The position numbers were made by a program, and so were the translations under genes. A DNA stretch of 47,043 bases, taken from Hyphococcus sp. Lineage in GTDB: Bacteria > Pseudomonadota > Alphaproteobacteria > Caulobacterales > Parvularculaceae. The first letter of the stretch is position 1; every line of letters begins with the position of its first letter. The notes below the pieces were generated by a model. That model had not been told where the DNA came from. It ran no database searches and was given only the letters and a program-made list of their open reading frames with translations. Shown in pieces: positions 11,504 through 20,629 of this stretch. The stretch lies in the NCBI GenBank assembly GCA_021776375.1, contig JAJFGA010000017.1:1-47043 (forward strand), given 5' to 3'.

Positions 11504-12742
11504 TTAAAAATACCGCGTTAAACGAAATGTCAGGAAATCATCGTCGCGAACGGAAGTGGCGAGATTTGACGGATCGACATTGAAGAACAGTCTGCTTTCC
11601 AATTCCGCCGTCCAGTTCTGACCGATACGGCGCTCAGCTTCGACGAACATCGAAAGCGAGCTGTCATCGGCGTCAACCGAGATGCCTGCGAGCATTGAGG
11701 TGTCTTGCGTATCATTGAAGGCAAGGCGTGCGCCAGTAAATACGTCGTTTTGAAATGCGGTAAAAGGGGCCTCAGAGGTGAGTCCAAAAGTTTCTACGAC
11801 AAATCCTTCATCGCGGCCATCATAGAGATATTCGGCCAATAGCCCCAGGTCCCACGGTTTTTGAAAGATCTGATACACCGTATATTCAAACCCGGCGACG
11901 CCGGCAAAAAATGTTTTCCCCTGTCCACCGCGAACAATCGCCTCGCCTTTCCATAACCAGGCGCCAGCCGTATACTGAACATCCAGACTTCCTTGGGTAA
12001 TGCGGTCATAAACCGGGAGAAGGCTGCCGCCCGTTTGCGCAATCGTAAATCGGGGCTCGCGTGAGGTTCCGTGAAAGGCCGAGAGACCGACGTCCCAATT
12101 GCCGAAGAAGTTTGAATACCGTGCTGCATAATCCACTGCGCCGCGCCGCGCGTTGCGCTCAAAGACCGGATTTTCTGTATCGACCGGCAAGGCAAACCGC
12201 AGCCGCCCATCGGATCCCGGAAAGGTTCGGGTGCGAAATCCCGGCAGGACAAATAAATCCAATTGACCCCAGTCTTTTAAGAGTGAGAGCTTGACCATCG
12301 GCTGGCCAAGTTTGTCCTCTTCGTCGATATCTTCAACGCCATCGGTTTGGTTGATGATGTCGACGAGATGGCGCGATTCAACCGTGCCCCAAAAAACTTT
12401 TGCGGCGCCGATAAGCAGGGTCCAGTCACTCTCGCTTACATAGCGGTAGTACCCCTCGCGTAGATCGACATGGGTGCGACTGTCGTCCTGCGCATCAAGC
12501 CGCCCGAAAGGGATGACGACGATTTGATGTTTGCCATCATCGCTTTGCCAACGCAGATCAGCCTGAACTGTTGCTGATGGCTGCCAATCGTCGAACTGAT
12601 CTGGAAACTGAGCGCTCTGTGGGAAGTAGCGAACCTCACTCGCAATCTCGCCGCCGAACTCCCATTCGCCGGCGCTGGCTCCGTTCAAGGAGGCAAGAGC
12701 TGTACCTATCGACACTACAACAATGTTCAGGCTCTGCCGCAT
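11504..12742 (-). CDS. Predicted outer-membrane beta-barrel protein of an RND export cassette
   Basis: The ATG at 12742 gives 412 residues with a Sec signal peptide ending near NGASAGE. The rest alternates amphipathic beta strands and ends in LTRYF; the terminal Phe is typical of outer-membrane barrels. The motif GAAKVFWGTVESRHLVDIINQTD resembles the DUF1302-like proteins often encoded beside MMPL-type RND proteins, although I cannot confirm the family. It is the last gene of a four-gene operon (TetR, RND, LolA-like, this protein) and could be the outer-membrane receiver or channel of that export system. A 7-base hairpin arm pair (AACGCGG/CCGCGTT) straddles its stop codon. Confidence 0.75.
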   Translation of the reverse strand: MRQSLNIVVVSIGTALASLNGASAGEWEFGGEIASEVRYFPQSAQFPDQFDDWQPSATVQADLRWQSDDGKHQIVVIPFGRLDAQDDSRTHVDLREGYYRYVSESDWTLLIGAAKVFWGTVESRHLVDIINQTDGVEDIDEEDKLGQPMVKLSLLKDWGQLDLFVLPGFRTRTFPGSDGRLRFALPVDTENPVFERNARRGAVDYAARYSNFFGNWDVGLSAFHGTSREPRFTIAQTGGSLLPVYDRITQGSLDVQYTAGAWLWKGEAIVRGGQGKTFFAGVAGFEYTVYQIFQKPWDLGLLAEYLYDGRDEGFVVETFGLTSEAPFTAFQNDVFTGARLAFNDTQDTSMLAGISVDADDSSLSMFVEAERRIGQNWTAELESRLFFNVDPSNLATSVRDDDFLTFRLTRYF

Positions 12743-12766
12743 GATCAAATTCCCACTAGGTTGCGA

Positions 12767-13627
12767 CTATCGAATGCGCAGCAACACACCTTTCACAAAA
12801 TCACTTTCGTCAAGGCCGGTTTTGAATTGAAACTCGGTATAGATGAGATCGGTTTCTTTGTTGGTTTTATGATTGACCATGGCCAGTTTGTGCGCCCTCC
12901 AGACGCCGTCATACTCCCGGTAGTCGGAAAGCGTGAGCGTCTTCAGCAAACCGCCACGACGATCATAAAACTCGATTTTGCGCGCCTGAAAAACGGCCTG
13001 ATCAATCCAGGCTTTTTGTTTTGTATAGCCGGATTTCTCGTAGCGGGGGAACCGCTCGAGAACATCCATCATCATGCCGTCTACTTCTTCTTCACCGACA
13101 TGGGCGTAGGTGAATTTATTTAGCTCGGTGAGGGTGAAGTCCTCAAACGCGAACTCGGAGCCAACAAAAGGCCCTGATTTATTTGCCGAAGAAATACGTT
13201 TAACGCGCTTCAACGCCGGCAGAAACAACCATTGGTCATCCGGATCAAGAATTTTGGCGTGCGACAAGAGGGCTGTACCCTCAACATCACGGGGCGAATT
13301 AAAAATGACTAGAGATTTATCGCCGACAGTCTCGTTTTCTTTTTCCAGCGTAGAAAACGACAGACTCCGTTCTGTTATCTGTCCGGCTGAGTTGCGCAGT
13401 ATCATATTTGCAGACACCTTGCTATCGCCGAACCCGGAATCACTACGATCACTGCGCGCCGCGATTTCATACCCCTTGATCGATTCTGGCGTGTCTCCTC
13501 TCGCCACGGGGTCATCATCATAGGTGCGCTGATCTTGCGCGTTTGCAGGCACGGATAAGAGCGAGGCGCCAAACAGTGTGGCGGCAAGCGCCGCCTTAAG
13601 TGCGCACTTCGAACGAGTGTTGGACAT
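12767..13627 (-). CDS. LolA-like outer-membrane lipoprotein-sorting family protein
   Basis: This periplasmic protein has 286 residues, a signal peptide ending at VPANAQDQ and a LolA/LolB-like half-barrel. Its features include LIFNSPRDVEGTALLSHA and DDQWLFLPALKRVKRISSAN, then GSEFAFEDFT, all typical of the 'outer membrane lipoprotein-sorting protein' family found next to RND exporters. It probably carries a hydrophobic cargo between the RND pump and the outer-membrane partner; the cargo is unknown. The strong AAAGGAG site and the signal peptide fix the start, so the gene overlaps the end of the RND gene by 32 bases, suggesting coupled translation. Confidence 0.85.
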   Translation of the reverse strand: MSNTRSKCALKAALAATLFGASLLSVPANAQDQRTYDDDPVARGDTPESIKGYEIAARSDRSDSGFGDSKVSANMILRNSAGQITERSLSFSTLEKENETVGDKSLVIFNSPRDVEGTALLSHAKILDPDDQWLFLPALKRVKRISSANKSGPFVGSEFAFEDFTLTELNKFTYAHVGEEEVDGMMMDVLERFPRYEKSGYTKQKAWIDQAVFQARKIEFYDRRGGLLKTLTLSDYREYDGVWRAHKLAMVNHKTNKETDLIYTEFQFKTGLDESDFVKGVLLRIR

Positions 13628-15974
13628 ATTCGTCTCCTTTTACGTCTATTGTTTCGCCTGAAAATCGCGCTAGCAAAAGCAGCAGCGCCGGCAGAAAGAG
13701 AAAATCAAGGGTCAGCGCGAAACCAATCGTCAATGACGTTAGCATCCCCATCTCCTCATTGATTTTAAACGCCGAAAGCGTCAGCACCAAGAAGCCAGCG
13801 CCGAGGATCACTGTATTAACAACAATCGCCACACCAACGGTTTCAAACGCATAGCGGATAGAGTCTGCTGAGGACAATCCTTTGTCGCGGTGCGCGCGCA
13901 TGTATTTTGCAAGAAAATGCACTGTGTCGTCGATGACAATACCCATAGAGATGGCAGCAATTGCAGCCACGGAAAACCCGACCTCGCCGACCAGGATCGC
14001 CCAGGCGCCAAACGCTGAAAGAATAGGTAGTGCATTTGGCACTAGGCTGATCAGTCCCATACGGAAGCTACGTAGCGCCAATATCATAATGATAGCGATG
14101 GCGGCGACGGCGATAGATGTGCCTAGAATCATACTTTCAACATTGCGCTGGGCGATAAAGGTAAACATCACCTGGGGACCGGTCGCCGATGTCTTAATGT
14201 CGGGCGCATGGTCCTCAAACCATTTCTCAGACTGTTTGAGAAATTCGCGCACCCGTTTTGTGGTTACTCGGCCATCAAGAGTTGCGGTGACGCGTGTTGC
14301 AGATTTATCGATATTGATTCGGTCGTTAAGGTCGAGCCCATAGGGAAGCGACAATTCGTAAAGCAATAGATATTGCGCAGCCAGCTCGCGTTCGTCCGGT
14401 AGTCTGTAATATGCCGGATCATCGGCATTTAAGTTCTTGTTGAGCCGTTTCATGATGTCTGTGATAGAATAGACATGCGTGACATCCGGTTGAACCCTCA
14501 ACCACTCGGTGTAGGCTTCAATTTTTCGTAAAAAATCCGGTTCGTTTACACCACCGGGCTCATTGGCCGGTACCGAATATTCAATTGGGTAAAACCCAAA
14601 ATGTTCAATAACCAGATCACTCTCTGCACGAAATTCGATGCGTGGAGCAAAATATTCTCTCCATTGGTCGCTTAGCTCAATTGATGGAATGAACGAGATC
14701 AAGGCAGCTACGCTAATTCCGATGATAAGAAGAAGGGTGCGAAACCGTCTGATCACGAAATTGGCAAATCCCAGCATCACCTGATTGCGTGTTTGCCCTG
14801 CGGGGCGTGATTTTATGCGGATTGGCGCAAGGCTTAAGAGTGCGGGAAGGAGGGTCATCGATAAAAACCAGGCGGCAAAAATGCCTACGGCTGTAATCGT
14901 TCCCAAATCCTGGAACGGTGGCGAGTCTGAAAACCGGAGTGACAAAAATCCGACCACGGTCGTAATCGATGTCACGCCAACTGGCAGAAAGTTGATGCGC
15001 ATGGCCTCGACGATGGCTGCGTGTTTTTTAAGTCCATCACGCATCGCCGCGCGCATCGAGATCAGGATGTGAATTGAATCTGCGATTGCGAGCGTTAGAA
15101 TAATCACCGGCGCGCTGGGGCTCGGGCCTGCGAGCTTTATGCCGATATAGCCGGCAAAGCCCATAGCGACCGTTGTTGATAGAATGATGATTGCTAGCGT
15201 TGCGGCGGTAGCAGAAATTGACCGAACGGTGATTGCGGTTAAGATCAGTACGACCAGAAACATTAACGGCACCAATGTGGCCAGATCGTTGTTTACAGCC
15301 TCTGCGAATGCATTATTCAGCATCGTGGTGCCGGTGAGATAGACCTCAAGGTTTGGAAAATTCTCCTCGATCATATCTCTTGTTGCACGCGCCACAGCAA
15401 CCGCTTCGGGCACTTCGGTCAATGCTTTTTCAGGATATTGAAGAACCACGTTGACGGCGGTTACTTTTCCGTCGGCGGTGATGAGCTGGTTACGCAGGAG
15501 GGGCTCCGCTAGCGCAATGTCGCGTTTTTGAATGAGCTCGTCTGGCGTTAAATTGCGAGCGTCGACGATCAAGTCCTCAACAATCAAATCATCTTCAACG
15601 GCATAGGTATATTGGAAATTGCTAAGGGAATCGACGCGCAGCGCGTAAGGAATTTGCCAGCCTTCCTCAGTCAGAAGTTCCACTGCAGCCAGCGTATCGT
15701 TTGTAAATGCACCGCTAGTGTCTTTTGTTTTGAGCACAAACACGAATGTATCGCTTTTTGTATAAGTGCTTTGAAAATCTTCAAATGCCTGCAGTTCAGG
15801 ATTTTGTTTTGAAAAGAAAGCGCGGTAATTATTAGAAAATTCAAGCTGTGAGGCGTATGAGCCGATGGCGATAGCGCCGCCCACGCTGATTGCGATAACG
15901 ATCCATCGTAGTTTAATCATCCATTGCGCCAGCCCGCTGGCAAAATTGTCCAGCAGTTTGTTTGATGCAGCCAT
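13596..15974 (-). CDS. MMPL/RND-family exporter
   Basis: The 792-residue inner-membrane protein has the classic duplicated RND layout: a helix at about 20-42, a large periplasmic loop, five to six helices at about 230-390, a second helix near 415, a second loop and a last helix bundle. Motifs include AIADSIHILISM and, in the second half, MGIVIDDTVHFLAKY, the family's conserved acidic membrane positions. Related proteins (HpnN/MmpL type) move lipids or other hydrophobic molecules rather than drugs. With the LolA-like carrier and the barrel protein downstream it forms a complete trans-envelope lipid-type export route, under the TetR regulator encoded first in the operon. Confidence 0.9.
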   Translation of the reverse strand: MAASNKLLDNFASGLAQWMIKLRWIVIAISVGGAIAIGSYASQLEFSNNYRAFFSKQNPELQAFEDFQSTYTKSDTFVFVLKTKDTSGAFTNDTLAAVELLTEEGWQIPYALRVDSLSNFQYTYAVEDDLIVEDLIVDARNLTPDELIQKRDIALAEPLLRNQLITADGKVTAVNVVLQYPEKALTEVPEAVAVARATRDMIEENFPNLEVYLTGTTMLNNAFAEAVNNDLATLVPLMFLVVLILTAITVRSISATAATLAIIILSTTVAMGFAGYIGIKLAGPSPSAPVIILTLAIADSIHILISMRAAMRDGLKKHAAIVEAMRINFLPVGVTSITTVVGFLSLRFSDSPPFQDLGTITAVGIFAAWFLSMTLLPALLSLAPIRIKSRPAGQTRNQVMLGFANFVIRRFRTLLLIIGISVAALISFIPSIELSDQWREYFAPRIEFRAESDLVIEHFGFYPIEYSVPANEPGGVNEPDFLRKIEAYTEWLRVQPDVTHVYSITDIMKRLNKNLNADDPAYYRLPDERELAAQYLLLYELSLPYGLDLNDRINIDKSATRVTATLDGRVTTKRVREFLKQSEKWFEDHAPDIKTSATGPQVMFTFIAQRNVESMILGTSIAVAAIAIIMILALRSFRMGLISLVPNALPILSAFGAWAILVGEVGFSVAAIAAISMGIVIDDTVHFLAKYMRAHRDKGLSSADSIRYAFETVGVAIVVNTVILGAGFLVLTLSAFKINEEMGMLTSLTIGFALTLDFLFLPALLLLLARFSGETIDVKGDEYVQHSFEVRT

Positions 15975-16025
15975 GACTTACTCCTTTAACGACGTCTCAG
16001 CGTTCTCATCAACGCAAGCGGCGTA

Positions 16026-16694
16026 TTAGTTCTGTACCTGTTTGACGGTTGTTGTTTTTGGATTTCGGCGCCTGTGTTCAAGGTTTTGAGCACCGCTTTG
16101 GCGGCTCAAAAGGCGCAGGCATGAATTGAATACAGTCAGTAGTTCTTGCCGGCCAGCACCGTTGCGGGCCATGGCTCCGACGCCAAGCATGTTGGCGATC
16201 AATAATGCAGCGCCTTCCTTCGGCGAAATGGCGGAATTTAAGTCGCCGCATTTTTCCGCCTGTGCCAAAGCCATTTCATCGGCGCTTCGAATTTCTTCAA
16301 GATAGCTAAGCACGCGCTCCGATACGGCTTTGTCATAGCGTCCGACTTCCGCTGCAACATCGCACATCAAGCATCCGGCGCCGCGGTCGGTCATTTCAGT
16401 AATGCAGTATTCAGAGACCTCGCGGATAGCTGCTATTGGGCCGCCTTGGGGATCACTCAAAGCTGTCAGGAACAAATTTTTGCGTTCAATAAAATAGCTT
16501 TCTAGCACGGCCAGAAACAGCTCCAGCTTGCCGCCGAAAGCATTGTAAAGTGCATAACGGTTCATGCCAGTCGCGCAAACCACATCTTCTATAGAAGTTT
16601 CATCATAGCCCTTGCGCCAAAACAATTCTTTGGCGGCGTTAACGGGAGCTATTAATGTTGGTTCGCTCAATAAAATTTCGGCATGGGATGTCAT
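16026..16694 (-). CDS. TetR/AcrR-family transcriptional regulator
   Basis: The 222-residue protein has an N-terminal helix-turn-helix at about residues 18-65 (AKELFWRKGYDETSIEDVV, then GMNRYALYNAFGGKLELF), typical of TetR. The ligand-binding half contains CLMCDVAAEVG and other cysteines, resembling the AcrR/YcdC-like branch. It is the first gene of the RND operon, 51 bases before the exporter, so it very likely represses that operon and itself in response to a hydrophobic ligand. A candidate operator lies 28 bases upstream. The ribosome-binding site before the ATG is weak. Confidence 0.9.
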   Translation of the reverse strand: MTSHAEILLSEPTLIAPVNAAKELFWRKGYDETSIEDVVCATGMNRYALYNAFGGKLELFLAVLESYFIERKNLFLTALSDPQGGPIAAIREVSEYCITEMTDRGAGCLMCDVAAEVGRYDKAVSERVLSYLEEIRSADEMALAQAEKCGDLNSAISPKEGAALLIANMLGVGAMARNGAGRQELLTVFNSCLRLLSRQSGAQNLEHRRRNPKTTTVKQVQN

Positions 16695-16721
16695 AAAACA
16701 ATTCCAGAATGGTCAATCTGA

Positions 16722-16741
16722 TTTAGAACGCCTATTCTGAA
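16722..16741. promoter_or_regulatory. Candidate TetR operator
   Basis: TTTAGAA and TTCTGAA form an inverted repeat (six of seven positions matching) around a six-base centre, 28 bases upstream of the TetR start, where an autoregulatory site is expected. A smaller palindrome, ATTCCAGAAT, follows at 16701-16710. Binding by this regulator is inferred. Confidence 0.35.
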
Positions 16742-17050
16742 TGTGCAAGCTCAAAGTTCTGCAAGGTGAAATTATCAGTATAATCAAATAGTTGTGACGT
16801 TTGTGGGATATCAAGGCGTTAGGGTAGGGCGGCTTTGACCAATGGGCAGGCGTGCATGTGGCGGTGTAGCGGACAACCTGCGGTTTAAAGAAGTAGTGCA
16901 TTGTGAGGATAGTTTTGTGGTTGGCGGCGCAAACTTTACGCACGAAGATAGGCGCAACAGATTTCTGTGAGGATGATGTGTGCCGGAAAAAAGAAACCAT
17001 GCAATAAATCAGTCTCGCGATGAATTACATTTTGGGTGGCGCCCTCTTTC
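16742..17050 (+). other. Divergent intergenic region between TetR operon and antiporter
   Basis: I see no gene in these 309 bases. They should hold the antiporter promoter and part of the TetR-operon promoter. A short ATTAT-N4-ATAAT inverted repeat occurs near 16770, and nothing else stands out. Confidence 0.45.
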
Positions 17051-18286
17051 ATGATTACAGAACCTCTTATTATCATTGCGCTTTGTATCGTCCTTTATGG
17101 CGCATTCTCAGCTTGGTTTGGAAAGTCTGTGGTATCGGCGCCAATGGTTTTTGTGCTGGCCGGTTTAGTTACGGGCAGCGCCGGTCTCGGTATTTTTGAA
17201 GTTGATGTCGACAACCAGGTGCTTGAAGGATTTGGCGAATTAACGCTCGGGTTTATTCTCTTCGCTGATGCAGCGTCGACTAATAGCAGAAACCTTATTC
17301 GCGAAAACCGTATTCCCAAGCGCTTGTTGCTGATCTCCCTGCCGCTAACGATTTTATTTGGCGCCGCCATTGCGATTGGGGTGTTCCCGAATCTTCTATG
17401 GCAGGAAGCGGCCCTGATCGCCGCAATTTTAGCGCCGACCGATGCCGCGCTCGGTTATGCGGTTGTGACCAGTAGCTACGTCCCTGAACGCATAAGGCAG
17501 GGCATCTTAGTCGAATCCGGGCTCAATGACGGGCTGGCGTTGCCAGCGGTTCTGCTGTTTGCGGCGCTCGCCTATAGCACAATACCGGATGAGGCCAGGG
17601 GCGCCGGGTATTGGATTGGCTTTACCTTAAAGCAGGTTGCTGTCGGCGCTATTGTTGGCGCCGTCATTGGCGGCGCGCTCGGTAAATTTGTTCATTATGC
17701 AGATGGGAAAAAGTGGATCGCTCATTCGTTCCGCAACTTGACCAGCATTGGTGTTGCAATTCTAACGCTCCTAGGCGCTCATTTGGTTGACGGAAACGGT
17801 TTCATCGCCGCCTTTGCCGGGGGGCTTGCCTTTGGCAGCTTTTGTTCGCGCCGCGCCGGGTCGTTGACGAATTTTGTAGAAGAAGAAGGCCAGCTTTTTA
17901 GCTTGATCATATTTTTTATTTTTGGCGCTGTGTTGATGCCAGGGGCGCTTGGCCACTTCACCGCCTTTTGCGTCCTTTATGCGGTGCTTAGCCTGACTAT
18001 AATTCGCATGGCGCCGGCGGCGCTTTCGCTGCTTGATCTGAAGCTAAAATTTCCATCGGTCTTATTCATCGGCTGGTTTGGGCCACGGGGCTTAGCCTCG
18101 ATACTGTTTTTGATGATTGCCGTTGAGCATGAAGAAATGGGCCGTCTTACAGAGATCGAAGCTGTGGTTTATGTGACCGTCTTTTTGAGTATCATCGTGC
18201 ACGGCGCCACCGCTTCGTCGTTCTCCCGGCGTTATGGTGAAACAAACGCCGCAAAAATCGATGGCGGCGAGTCGGTCACGCCGTAG
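17051..18286 (+). CDS. NhaP-type (CPA1) cation/proton antiporter
   Basis: From the ATG at 17051 the protein has 411 residues and about twelve membrane helices; a GTG at 17036 is an equally open start and neither has a clear ribosome-binding site. The core motifs APTDAALGYAVV (near residue 125) and ESGLNDGLALP (near 155) carry the acidic ion-binding positions of the NhaP branch. It exchanges Na+ or K+ for H+ across the inner membrane. The long C-terminal regulatory domain of some relatives is absent. It is divergent from the TetR operon, with no obvious functional link, and converges with the Rieske locus. Confidence 0.9.
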   Translation: MITEPLIIIALCIVLYGAFSAWFGKSVVSAPMVFVLAGLVTGSAGLGIFEVDVDNQVLEGFGELTLGFILFADAASTNSRNLIRENRIPKRLLLISLPLTILFGAAIAIGVFPNLLWQEAALIAAILAPTDAALGYAVVTSSYVPERIRQGILVESGLNDGLALPAVLLFAALAYSTIPDEARGAGYWIGFTLKQVAVGAIVGAVIGGALGKFVHYADGKKWIAHSFRNLTSIGVAILTLLGAHLVDGNGFIAAFAGGLAFGSFCSRRAGSLTNFVEEEGQLFSLIIFFIFGAVLMPGALGHFTAFCVLYAVLSLTIIRMAPAALSLLDLKLKFPSVLFIGWFGPRGLASILFLMIAVEHEEMGRLTEIEAVVYVTVFLSIIVHGATASSFSRRYGETNAAKIDGGESVTP

Positions 18287-18360
18287 CTTTCTGTACTGAC
18301 GCACATGAAATCTACAAGTCGGGCGATTGTCAAAGCTTTGATATGGTCGGAATAGTAGCG

Positions 18361-19158
18361 TTAAATACGGGCATAGGCGCTGGTATTGGCGCGAAACTGT
18401 AAGAGATCGCCTACCCGAACAATTTCGCCTTCCGCCTCAACCGGGTCCGCGACCAAGGGCAGAATATCCATAGGCATCGGGCCGCCATCGGCTGATGTCA
18501 TCAATAAAACAGACTCAGCTCCATCTTTCGTCCGTACCCAGAAGCTTGGCGGAACACCGCCACGGATGCACAGGCTGGCGCAGGCTTTGTGGGTTTTACC
18601 GCGGCCGGGACGCATCACCCCGAAAAAACATTTCGAATCCATGATCGCGCCCGCAAGCCGGGAGGTCCCTAAAGATTTTACCGGCGGGCTGACAACAGCG
18701 GCAGCCAGTTCCATTTTTGCCGGCATGAGCCAGTCGTCGAGAAATGGCGGAACCTCCAGCATTTGGCGCTGCTTGCGCTGAATAAGGACGCCGCGCGCCG
18801 TGACCTGGCTGCCGCGCTGGTCGTTTAGCTGCAGTGCAGAGGTGCATTTGCCTTGTGCGACGATCAACACCGTGCGAACGCCGCCGGGCGTGGTCTGGTC
18901 GATGATACGTATCATCGGATAGGGGTCAGTGATTAATGTTCCAGTGATCTCATGGGTTGCTCCGGTCAGCCAGGCGCCGGCGCCGGGATCGTCAAGTTCG
19001 TTGGCGATAAGCCAGGCTGCGCCGCCGGCCCCGGCAAGGCCAAGTGGCAGAGCGCCAAGAAGGAAACGGCGGTCGACTGCGGGCGCATCCGCCCAGCCGA
19101 CAAACATCTCGCGTGGGTTGCTGGGCTTGGGATCGATAACGCCTTTGTAGAGACTCAT
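18361..19158 (-). CDS. Membrane-anchored protein with conserved-looking Cys/His motif, Rieske locus
   Basis: The 265-residue protein has a twin-arginine-like stretch at residues 30-34 (DRRFLLG) followed by one hydrophobic segment (about 34-52), so it is probably anchored and periplasmic, perhaps Tat-exported. The C-terminal half contains C177-x2-GVMRPGRGKT-H190-x2-C193-x3-C197-IRGG, which looks like a metal, haem or cluster site. I do not recognise a named family. It is the last gene of a five-gene operon and overlaps the ferric-reductase/Rieske gene by ATGA, so it likely works with that membrane redox protein. An electron carrier or assembly factor are both possible. Confidence 0.75.
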   Translation of the reverse strand: MSLYKGVIDPKPSNPREMFVGWADAPAVDRRFLLGALPLGLAGAGGAAWLIANELDDPGAGAWLTGATHEITGTLITDPYPMIRIIDQTTPGGVRTVLIVAQGKCTSALQLNDQRGSQVTARGVLIQRKQRQMLEVPPFLDDWLMPAKMELAAAVVSPPVKSLGTSRLAGAIMDSKCFFGVMRPGRGKTHKACASLCIRGGVPPSFWVRTKDGAESVLLMTSADGGPMPMDILPLVADPVEAEGEIVRVGDLLQFRANTSAYARI

Positions 19159-20222
19159 GTCACGGCAGCTCCTTGTTTAGCGATAATCGCAGGTTCCGTG
19201 CGCGTGCCTGGAGGATTTGGTTTGGGATTAACAAACACCCGACCGGCCTCAATTTTGACCTTGTAGGTCGCAATTTTTTCGGTAAAGGGCGGCGGCGAGA
19301 CACCATCATCGGGGCGATATTGCCACCCGTGCCACGGGCAAGTGATGCAGCCATCGATAACCCGCCCTTCGCCCAACGGACCGTTTTGATGACGGCAGGC
19401 ATTGGTGACGGCTGAGATTTTGTTATCGTAGCGGAACACCGCAACCCTGTCGCCCTTCGGCAGCGGCGCAATCACCGCACGCATGTTGGGGATGTCATCC
19501 GGCGCGCCGATTTCAACCCAACCTTTAGCTTTCAGAGATTTCATGCCGTTGTCGGCGTGCCATTCACGATACCCGATATAGAGATGAAGCGCTGATATGG
19601 AGATGAATGTGACTGCCGTCAGCGCCGGATAGAGAATCGATTTTTCGGTCATCAAAGCGCCAAGAGTGATATGAAAAACTAACAATATATAAGCCGGGTA
19701 GACCAGCATATGCAGCGCTTTCCAGACCGGGGCGGAAAGATTGTTTAGCCAGAAATCATGGCTAGTCGTGGCCATTACAAAAAGAATGAGGAAGGCGGCA
19801 AAGCCCAGCACTTCAAACGGGAAGCCGGGAATGGAATCATAGAGAGGGTTGCTGGCAAACAAAGAAACCAGCGGATTGAGCGGTCCGCTGCTATGATACC
19901 AGAGCAGCGCCAATCCAAAATGCGCGGAGGCGACGGTAAATGTCATCACGCCGAGATGGCGCCGATTGTAGAGCATTGGTGAAAAGCGCGGCGACAGTCG
20001 CGCTAGCGGGCCAATCGCCAAAATGACCGTGAGCATTGTAAACGTGGCCACGCCAAGGGCGCGGATCGCCAAGACTACCGGATCGGCAGCGTGGCCAGTC
20101 GGTTGGGTTTGAAGCCCGACAACCATGAAGACGCCAATAAACAACACAATCGCAACGACCGTGTAGAGATCATATATGATTTTGTTTTTATTCCATTGTA
20201 TGGCCTTGTATTGATGGCCCAT
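19155..20222 (-). CDS. Ferric-reductase-like membrane cytochrome fused to a C-terminal Rieske domain
   Basis: The 355-residue protein has about six membrane helices (residues 18-215) of the ferric-reductase-like (YedZ/NOX) type. Candidate haem ligands include His101 in the helix after RRHLGVM, and His171 and His184 in KALHMLVYPAYILLVFH. A complete Rieske [2Fe-2S] domain follows at about 232-345 with C276-x-H278 and C295-x2-H298. The protein could pass electrons between a membrane quinone or haem pool and the Rieske centre. It starts on the stop of the 53-residue gene (TGATG, one-base overlap) and overlaps the next gene by four bases. Which side of the membrane the Rieske domain faces is not settled. 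Confidence 0.88.
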   Translation of the reverse strand: MGHQYKAIQWNKNKIIYDLYTVVAIVLFIGVFMVVGLQTQPTGHAADPVVLAIRALGVATFTMLTVILAIGPLARLSPRFSPMLYNRRHLGVMTFTVASAHFGLALLWYHSSGPLNPLVSLFASNPLYDSIPGFPFEVLGFAAFLILFVMATTSHDFWLNNLSAPVWKALHMLVYPAYILLVFHITLGALMTEKSILYPALTAVTFISISALHLYIGYREWHADNGMKSLKAKGWVEIGAPDDIPNMRAVIAPLPKGDRVAVFRYDNKISAVTNACRHQNGPLGEGRVIDGCITCPWHGWQYRPDDGVSPPPFTEKIATYKVKIEAGRVFVNPKPNPPGTRTEPAIIAKQGAAVT

Positions 20223-20383
20223 CAGGGTTGCTCCGTCGTATCTGGGAGGTCACGGATCGCGGCGGGGAGGTCTGAATAAGGCGTTTGAGGGCGTTGGTTC
20301 CAAGACAAGAAGGCGCCAATAATGGCGACGGGTGCTGCAATAAGCCAGAACAGGAAATGCAAGCGTCGGTGAGGACGTTTCAT
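20222..20383 (-). CDS. 53-residue single-helix membrane protein, Rieske locus
   Basis: This short frame starts at the ATG at 20383 inside the ATGA that ends the preceding gene and stops at a TGA sharing one base with the next start. It begins MKRPHRRLHFLFWLIAAPVA, with a positive N-terminus and one membrane helix (about 9-27), followed by a short polar tail. I recognise no family. The perfect overlaps on both sides argue strongly that it is translated, perhaps as a small subunit of the membrane cytochrome. Confidence 0.7.
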   Translation of the reverse strand: MKRPHRRLHFLFWLIAAPVAIIGAFLSWNQRPQTPYSDLPAAIRDLPDTTEQP

Positions 20384-20628
20384 GGTGTGCTCCCGTCTGT
20401 CGGGTTATCATCAGGCTGGTTAATTCTTTTCAAGGAAAGAAATCGCAAGATGATATAGGGCCATAATGCGACACAACCCAGAAACACCATCGGCCTGAAA
20501 AACGGGCTCGCGCCTTTTGCGGCGTGGTCGATGTGTGAGACGCCAAAGCCAAGAAACAAAATTGCGACAACAATTCCCGCGCCAAAATAAACACCGAGAC
20601 AAACAACGATTGTTTCCGCGAGCGCCAT
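20380..20628 (-). CDS. 82-residue two-helix membrane protein, Rieske locus
   Basis: From the ATG at 20628, one base after the stop of the Rieske-glutamate-synthase gene, this encodes MALAETIVVCLGVYFGAGIV and so on. There are two membrane helices (about 5-28 and 46-64), a polar loop containing SHIDHAAKGASPF and a charged tail. The frame could extend upstream to 20667, but the one-base junction favours 20628. I recognise no family. Its place between the soluble flavoenzyme and the cytochrome suggests a membrane docking or accessory subunit. Confidence 0.72.
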   Translation of the reverse strand: MALAETIVVCLGVYFGAGIVVAILFLGFGVSHIDHAAKGASPFFRPMVFLGCVALWPYIILRFLSLKRINQPDDNPTDGSTP

Positions 20629-20629
20629 C

